Source of the DNA: Micromonosporaceae bacterium
GTDB taxonomy: Bacteria; Actinomycetota; Actinomycetes; Mycobacteriales; Micromonosporaceae
Assembly (NCBI GenBank): GCA_019690055.1
Contig: JADGGF010000185.1
Span: 1 to 8,120, forward strand
Reading direction: 5' to 3'
Length of the DNA stretch: 8,120 nt
Shown here: positions 4,445 to 8,120 of the stretch, in pieces
Numbering within the stretch: position 1 is the first letter of the stretch
How the letters are laid out: the number at the start of each line of letters is the position of its first letter
The notes under the pieces: model-generated
Seen by the model: only the letters and a program-made list of their open reading frames with translations
The model's database searches: none
Told to the model about the DNA's origin: nothing
Program-made: the position numbers and the translations under genes

Positions 4445-5014
4445 ATGCGCACCGCGATCCGCCTGCTGGCCGCGGCGTCGGCGGCCCTGCTGTTGTCGGC
4501 CTGCTCCGCCGCCCCCAACTCCGTCTCGTCGGACCCCGCGATGGACACCCAGGCCGAGCCCGAGCCCCCCGCCGTGGTGGAGCCGCTCGAGGAAGACATG
4601 GAGGCGGCCCGAAGCAATGCCGCTGCCTGGTGCGCTCTCATCCCGTCGTCGTTGGTCGCCTCGACGCTCGGCATGCAGCTCGAGTCACCGACGGCGTCGT
4701 TCTCGGCCGAGGAGGTGAACTGCACGTACCTTCCGGTTGAGGATGGCGGCCGCACCATTCAGGTGCAGTTCCGGCTGTCCCAGGATCACGAGAGCTTCAT
4801 CGCCGTCCGCGAGGAGAGCGATATTCCCGGCGTCGAGATCGCGGACCTCCCGAACGTTGGTGACGAGGCCTTCTACACCAGCAGCGAGTTCGGCGACGTG
4901 GTGACCAACACCGTGACCGCCCGGCAGGGCTCCGTGGTGCTCACCGTCGGCGCGCCGAGTCCGCTCGAGGGGGTCACGGAGCTCGTGCGCCAGGTCTTCG
5001 ACCAGCTTGCCTGA
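4445..5014 (+). CDS. Secreted lipoprotein, DUF3558-like
   Basis: The 189-aa product has a lipoprotein signal peptide: basic start MRTAIR, hydrophobic LLAAASAALLL, and lipobox LSAC with Cys20 as lipid attachment site. A Pro/Glu-rich linker (24-50) leads into an extracellular domain. Its two cysteines, WCALIP (Cys63) and NCTYLP (Cys93), and NVGDEAFYTS (137-146) are typical of DUF3558-like actinobacterial lipoproteins. A disulphide between Cys63 and Cys93 is likely. The molecular role of this family is unknown. The ATG at 4445 is chosen because the signal peptide begins there; the in-frame ATG at 4340 would add 35 residues encoded partly by the intergenic repeats. It appears to stand alone, with a leaderless promoter upstream and a convergent gene ending only 27 bases downstream. 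Confidence 0.82.
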   Translation: MRTAIRLLAAASAALLLSACSAAPNSVSSDPAMDTQAEPEPPAVVEPLEEDMEAARSNAAAWCALIPSSLVASTLGMQLESPTASFSAEEVNCTYLPVEDGGRTIQVQFRLSQDHESFIAVREESDIPGVEIADLPNVGDEAFYTSSEFGDVVTNTVTARQGSVVLTVGAPSPLEGVTELVRQVFDQLA

Positions 5015-5041
5015 CGGCTCGGACCGCGCCGCCCGACCCGT

Positions 5042-6415
5042 TCATGGGCGGAGCGTGGCGATGCGGTTGGCGAGGTCCCGCGCGTCCGGGTGCGACCGCC
5101 GCCGAGCGAGGCTCGCCCGCAGCGGCGCCATGCGGTCGACCACCCGCCGCGAGCGGATCGCCGCCGCGGCGTCCAGCGCCTCGTGGCCGACCCGCAGCCC
5201 GTGATCGATCTCGCCGTTGTCGATCAGCAGCCACGCGAGGGCGATGAGATCGAAGGTGCGGGAACGGGCGACGGGATCTCCGCGCACGGCCGTGCTGAAC
5301 GAGAATCGCTCGATCGCCTCGGCGCGATGCTGCGGCGTCGGGTCGGGTAGGTGGGCCAGCGCCATGCCGCGCAACGCCTGCAGCTCGGCGGAGTCGAAGA
5401 AGCTCAGCCACCCGGGCGCCGGCTCGTGCTCGCACCGGCCGTATTCGTCGCGGGCCCGACCGATGCAGGCGAGCGCCTGGCGACCGTCGCCGAGCACGGC
5501 GTGCGCCCAGGCCAGGTTGGCGTGCATCATCGCCACCGCCCGGCCGTGGCGCGAATCCTGCGCCGCCACCTGACCGACCTGGAACAGGCGCAGGGCCTGC
5601 ACATCCCAGCCGTGGTGGAGGTGCAGTCGCCCCAGGCAGTAGAGCGCCTTCGCCGCCAGCGATGCCTCGTTGACGTACCGGGCGTGCTCCAACGCCCGGG
5701 CGAAGTGACGCCGGGCCTCACCGAGGACGCCCAGGTCGAACGACGTCCAGCCGGCCAGCAGGTGCAGGTCGGCGACGGCGTGGTGCAGCGCCTCGGTGGT
5801 GGCCTCGTCGGCGCGGGCCCGCAGCAACTGCGACGCCCAGGTGAGCTGAGCCAGCACGGCGTCGCGGCAGGAGCCACCGCCGAATTGGCGGTCGGCCGCT
5901 CGGAGCTGCTCGGTGATGGAGGCCAGCCGCTCGACGTCGCTCAGCCCGATGCGGTCGGGAGGCCGCGTCCAGCTGAGCCGGAACGGCAGCGCCCATGACT
6001 CGGGATCGACGGGAACCGCGCCGAGCGCGAGCCCGGTCACGTAGGTCACCAGATGGGCGGGGTCGTCCGGCGGCGGGTCCGCGGACGTCGCCGGGGGGAT
6101 CGGCTGGGACAGGCCCAGCAGGGCCGCTGTCTCGTCGTCGTAGGCCAGCCCGAGGGAGCCCCGGGGCACGCCGAGCCCGTCGGCGATGCGGGCCAGCACG
6201 TCGTACGAGACGACCTGCCGCCCCGCGAGGATCTCGGATATCTCGGACTGCGACTGCCCGGTCAGCGAGGCGATGTGTCGTTGCGACACGCCCATGCGCT
6301 GCAGGAGCCGGAACACCGCGGAGATATCGCGCGCCGCAAGCGCCGCTCGCATGTCGGCCCGCTTCCACACCGCCGGGTCGATCCGCTCCCGGTCCTTGCG
6401 TCGCCTGCTCGCCAT
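5042..6415 (-). CDS. XRE-family transcriptional regulator with TPR-like repeats
   Basis: Probable cytoplasmic DNA-binding regulator, 457 aa. After a basic N-terminus comes a helix-turn-helix (about 30-90; core VSQRHIASLTGQSQSEISEI at 43-62). After a Pro/Asp-rich linker (103-120) the rest is alpha-helical and Ala/Leu-rich. Pairs such as SLAAKALYCLGRLHLHHGWDVQALRLF (252-278) and AMMHANLAWAHAVLGDGRQALACI (295-318) look like tetratricopeptide repeats. FGGGSCRDAV (178-187) is a motif frequent in actinomycete XRE/TPR regulators. GGGAGG (6421-6426 on +), five bases before the ATG, supports the start. A 12-bp palindrome about 70 bases upstream is a candidate operator. The TPR part probably senses a partner protein or peptide. 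Targets are unknown; related regulators often affect development or secondary metabolism. Confidence 0.85.
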   Translation of the reverse strand: MASRRRKDRERIDPAVWKRADMRAALAARDISAVFRLLQRMGVSQRHIASLTGQSQSEISEILAGRQVVSYDVLARIADGLGVPRGSLGLAYDDETAALLGLSQPIPPATSADPPPDDPAHLVTYVTGLALGAVPVDPESWALPFRLSWTRPPDRIGLSDVERLASITEQLRAADRQFGGGSCRDAVLAQLTWASQLLRARADEATTEALHHAVADLHLLAGWTSFDLGVLGEARRHFARALEHARYVNEASLAAKALYCLGRLHLHHGWDVQALRLFQVGQVAAQDSRHGRAVAMMHANLAWAHAVLGDGRQALACIGRARDEYGRCEHEPAPGWLSFFDSAELQALRGMALAHLPDPTPQHRAEAIERFSFSTAVRGDPVARSRTFDLIALAWLLIDNGEIDHGLRVGHEALDAAAAIRSRRVVDRMAPLRASLARRRSHPDARDLANRIATLRP

Positions 6416-6445
6416 CGTGACCTCCCACCGTCGTGTCCCGCACGG

Positions 6446-6462
6446 CCGGACCCGGCGTCCGG
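6446..6462 (-). promoter_or_regulatory. Small hairpin in the XRE leader
   Basis: CCGGAC and GTCCGG form a perfect 6-bp stem with a 5-base loop, 31-47 bases upstream of the XRE start codon. It may be a leader structure, or chance in GC-rich DNA. Confidence 0.25.
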
Positions 6463-6483
6463 TCGGGGTGCGCGCTCGTACCG

Positions 6484-6495
6484 TTGTTCGAACAA
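6484..6495. promoter_or_regulatory. Perfect palindrome TTGTTCGAACAA, candidate operator for the XRE gene
   Basis: A perfect 12-bp palindrome, extended by AC/GT at 6480-6481 and 6498-6499 with two mismatched pairs between. It is unusually A/T-rich for this window and lies 69-80 bases before the XRE start codon, where an autoregulatory site would be expected. It does not fit the actinobacterial LexA box, which needs GAAC-N4-GTTC. Confidence 0.45.
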
Positions 6496-6758
6496 TCGTC
6501 GCACGGTGGTGGCTGAAGTGGTGGCACCGCCGTCGGCGTGTCCGTCGATGGGATTGTGGCGGGGGAACTGATCGGTTGGGCTGGTCACCTTGCGCGGCAA
6601 CGAATTCATGGCGTCATCCGATCGCCTTGTCCCGGGCGCCCGGATCCGGCCACGCCGCCCGGCCGGCGCAGCCCGCTCGCCGATCCCGATCTTGACCACA
6701 GTAGACAGTCGGGTCGGCCCGGTGCCGGCGAGGATCGCTGACCGTACGGCGGACATGA

Positions 6759-6802
6759 CTGATCGGCCGGCGACTGCGGGACGCGCGACGCCGGCCGATC
6801 AG
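6759..6802 (-). terminator. Strong hairpin terminator after the OmpA-domain gene
   Basis: CTGATCGGCCGGCG (6759-6772) and CGCCGGCCGATCAG (6789-6802) form a perfect 14-bp stem with a 16-base loop. It begins six bases beyond the stop codon of the - strand OmpA gene. A second pair, TGACCGT (6739-6745) with ACGGTCA (6805-6811), can close an outer stem that includes the stop codon. No T-run is present, but stem length and position make termination likely. Confidence 0.75.
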
Positions 6803-6808
6803 CGACGG

Positions 6809-8032
6809 TCACGACGTGGTCGGGCAGGAGAGGCGGACGATCACCGACCGGTTCTGGGCGGCCGCCCACGGGATGAGACTGCCGTCGGGGGCGATGTCGG
6901 GGACCCGGTCCGGCCAGGTGGCCCCGGCGCCGGTCGTGGTGATGCGCTCGGCCGGCACGCCCAGCTCGACGAGCACGGTCTTCACCGCCTCGGCCCGCTG
7001 CAGCGACAGCTGAATGCGCCCCTCCTCCGACGGGCCGGCCATCGCGGTGGTCCCGATGAGCTCCACCTCCTGGCGGCCGTTGATCACCAGGGTGGCGAGG
7101 TCCTGCAGGGTCGCCCGGGCCGCGGCCGGGTCCCGGAACACGGCCTGGTCGGGGAGGAACCCGACCGTGTCGCCGTCGCGCAGCACGGTTTCGCCGCACG
7201 GCCGGAACGGCGGCACGGACGGCAGCGCCACGGGCGTCACCGGGATGTCCGTGTTGACCGACGTGCGGGAGGCCGCGGTGTCGATGACCTCCACGCAGGA
7301 GGCCCCCGCGGCCTGGACGACCGTCTGCCACAGGGCCGTCACGCGGGCCCGGAGGCTGGCGTCGAGCGCCGCCTGCGGCTCGGCGGTGTTGCCCAGGCCG
7401 ACCAGCACGACGGACCGGTTCGACAGGGCGGGCATGAGGGAACGCGCCCGCAGGTACGCGACGAACTCGGCCGGGTCGGCGCCGAACGTGCCCGGATCCT
7501 GGAAGCGGATCTGGCCGGTGGTCTGCAGACCCGAATCGACAAGCACCACGGTGCCGCCCTCGGGCGTGATGCGGGCCGCCTCGCCGAGCGCCGCGAGCAC
7601 GTCCGCCTCCGGGGCCTTGGGCAGCAACGCGGCGACCCGGCCCTGCACGTCGCGCACGAACTGCTCGAGCTCGTTGGCGCGGGCCACGTCGTTGGCCGCG
7701 TCCGTACGGAACGTGCCCTGGAACGAGACCGTGGGGGCACCGTCGACCCGGACGAGCGAGACGGTCTGGCTCTGCTTCGCCGCCTCCCGCACCAGGTCGA
7801 CGATCGGGGGCGGCAGCACCGGTGCGGCGCTGTTGGCCCGCGCCCCGATGGCCAGCGTCACGGGTCCGCCCGGTTGGCTCGGGCAGGCCAGGTCCACCGG
7901 CTGGGCCGTGAACGCCGCGTCCTGGCAGGCGGCGGCCAGTGGAAGCAGCGCCAGCACGACTCCCATGGCGAGCCCGAACCGGCGGCGCGGCGCCTGTCCG
8001 CTGTGCCTGATCGACCCCGCGGTGTGCCTCAT
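6809..8032 (-). CDS. OmpA-domain lipoprotein
   Basis: Predicted surface protein of 407 aa. The N-terminus RRRFG plus a hydrophobic stretch (20-34) ends in LAAAC, with Cys36 as probable lipid site; the lipobox is not canonical, with Ala at -3. Residues about 55-255 form a domain with beta-strand patterns such as GTVVLVDSGLQTTG (160-173) and SVVLVGLGNT (207-216), suggestive of a vWA-like fold, but this is uncertain. Residues about 284-402 are an OmpA C-terminal domain: VELIGTTAMAG, LSLQRAEAV (Arg346), GVPAERITTTGAG and NRSVIVRL (394-401). The Asp of the usual HTD motif, which binds diaminopimelate, is replaced by Ala330, so peptidoglycan binding is in doubt. GGGAGG (8040-8045) supports the ATG at 8032. 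That ATG overlaps the stop of the upstream gene. An in-frame GTG at 8110 would add 26 Pro/Gly-rich residues and hide the signal peptide. Confidence 0.83.
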   Translation of the reverse strand: MRHTAGSIRHSGQAPRRRFGLAMGVVLALLPLAAACQDAAFTAQPVDLACPSQPGGPVTLAIGARANSAAPVLPPPIVDLVREAAKQSQTVSLVRVDGAPTVSFQGTFRTDAANDVARANELEQFVRDVQGRVAALLPKAPEADVLAALGEAARITPEGGTVVLVDSGLQTTGQIRFQDPGTFGADPAEFVAYLRARSLMPALSNRSVVLVGLGNTAEPQAALDASLRARVTALWQTVVQAAGASCVEVIDTAASRTSVNTDIPVTPVALPSVPPFRPCGETVLRDGDTVGFLPDQAVFRDPAAARATLQDLATLVINGRQEVELIGTTAMAGPSEEGRIQLSLQRAEAVKTVLVELGVPAERITTTGAGATWPDRVPDIAPDGSLIPWAAAQNRSVIVRLSCPTTS

Positions 8033-8118
8033 CGACCCACCTCCCGATGGTCCGGGCCGCCGTACTCGACCGGTGCCCGGTGGGCCCCCGGGGTCGGGTT
8101 GACCGGCCACGGTGTCGT
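8029..8118 (-). CDS. C-terminal end of an upstream gene coupled to the OmpA gene (partial)
   Basis: A reading frame enters from the right edge and ends at TGA 8031-8029, which overlaps the OmpA-gene ATG as ATGA. Its last residues read ...EYGGPDHREVGR. Third positions are G or C in 24 of 29 codons, against 19 of 29 in the frame that would extend the OmpA protein. Such stop-start overlap is typical of translationally coupled operon genes. Only 29 codons are visible, so the product cannot be named. Confidence 0.5.
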   Translation of the reverse strand, partial: TTPWPVNPTPGAHRAPVEYGGPDHREVGR

Positions 8119-8120
8119 CT

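Larger units (their letters stand above)
6416..6808. other. Intergenic region between the XRE and OmpA genes, no convincing gene
   Basis: This 393-bp gap holds, from left to right, the XRE ribosome site, a small hairpin (6446-6462), a palindrome (6484-6495), and a stretch from about 6500 to 6738 in which I see nothing definite. The OmpA terminator hairpin closes it. A 67-codon open frame on + (6538-6741) starts with GTG, lacks a ribosome site and has no recognisable protein features, so I do not call it a gene. Confidence 0.6.

Noticed and set aside
6484..6495. LexA (SOS) box
   Set aside because: The site has GTTCGAAC at the centre, not GAAC-N4-GTTC as in the actinobacterial SOS box.
6538..6741. 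Open frame of 67 codons on + between the XRE and OmpA genes
   Set aside because: GTG start without a ribosome site, low-complexity Pro/Arg-rich end, no known motif.
7014..8102. Long open frame (362 codons) on + opposite the OmpA-domain gene
   Set aside because: Ser/Arg/Thr-rich translation with no domain. It is an antisense shadow of a gene with lipobox, OmpA motifs, ribosome site and terminator.

Overview
The window is high-GC actinobacterial DNA, with strong G/C bias at third codon positions and GTG/ATG starts behind GGAGG-type ribosome sites. Its core is a gene block that actinobacteria conserve: pgsA - gcvH - garA/odhI - ftsR - DUF151 nuclease - second MerR regulator. This corresponds to Rv1822 and Rv1826-Rv1830 of Mycobacterium tuberculosis. 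Sequence style and flanking genes suggest Micromonosporaceae (Micromonospora, Salinispora, Actinoplanes relatives). That family assignment is inference; nothing here fixes the genus.

Region 1 (1-4069, all on +): the 3' part of a CDP-alcohol phosphatidyltransferase, the lipoyl protein GcvH, the FHA-domain metabolic switch GarA/OdhI, the MerR-type regulator FtsR, a DUF151 bifunctional nuclease, and the MerR-type regulator corresponding to Rv1830. Intergenic gaps are short and full of structure. There are hairpins overlapping the stop codons of gcvH and the nuclease gene, a good -35/-10 promoter before garA followed at once by a 20-bp palindrome, and degenerate tandem repeats built around TGAC. 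In related organisms these genes link membrane lipid synthesis, one-carbon metabolism, control of the TCA cycle through Ser/Thr kinases, and cell-division gene expression.

Region 2 (4070-4444, no gene): a striking intergenic array. Two consecutive elements of about 90 bp share one architecture: outer arm, 9-nt gap, inner arm, 44-nt loop, inner arm, 3-nt gap, outer arm. Their arm sequences differ, yet every arm is perfectly complementary within its own element. They lie between two near-identical copies of a 48-bp direct repeat. This compensatory pattern is the most interesting signal in the window.

Region 3 (4445-8120): a DUF3558-like lipoprotein on + with a probable leaderless promoter converges on two - strand genes. 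These are an XRE-family regulator with TPR-like repeats and an OmpA-domain lipoprotein. The OmpA gene ends in a strong 14-bp-stem hairpin, and its start overlaps the stop of a further upstream gene (ATGA) that runs off the window. The 393-bp gap between the XRE and OmpA genes has no convincing gene. It holds a 12-bp perfect palindrome upstream of the XRE gene that could be its operator.

I see no tRNA, rRNA, CRISPR array, insertion sequence or phage gene.
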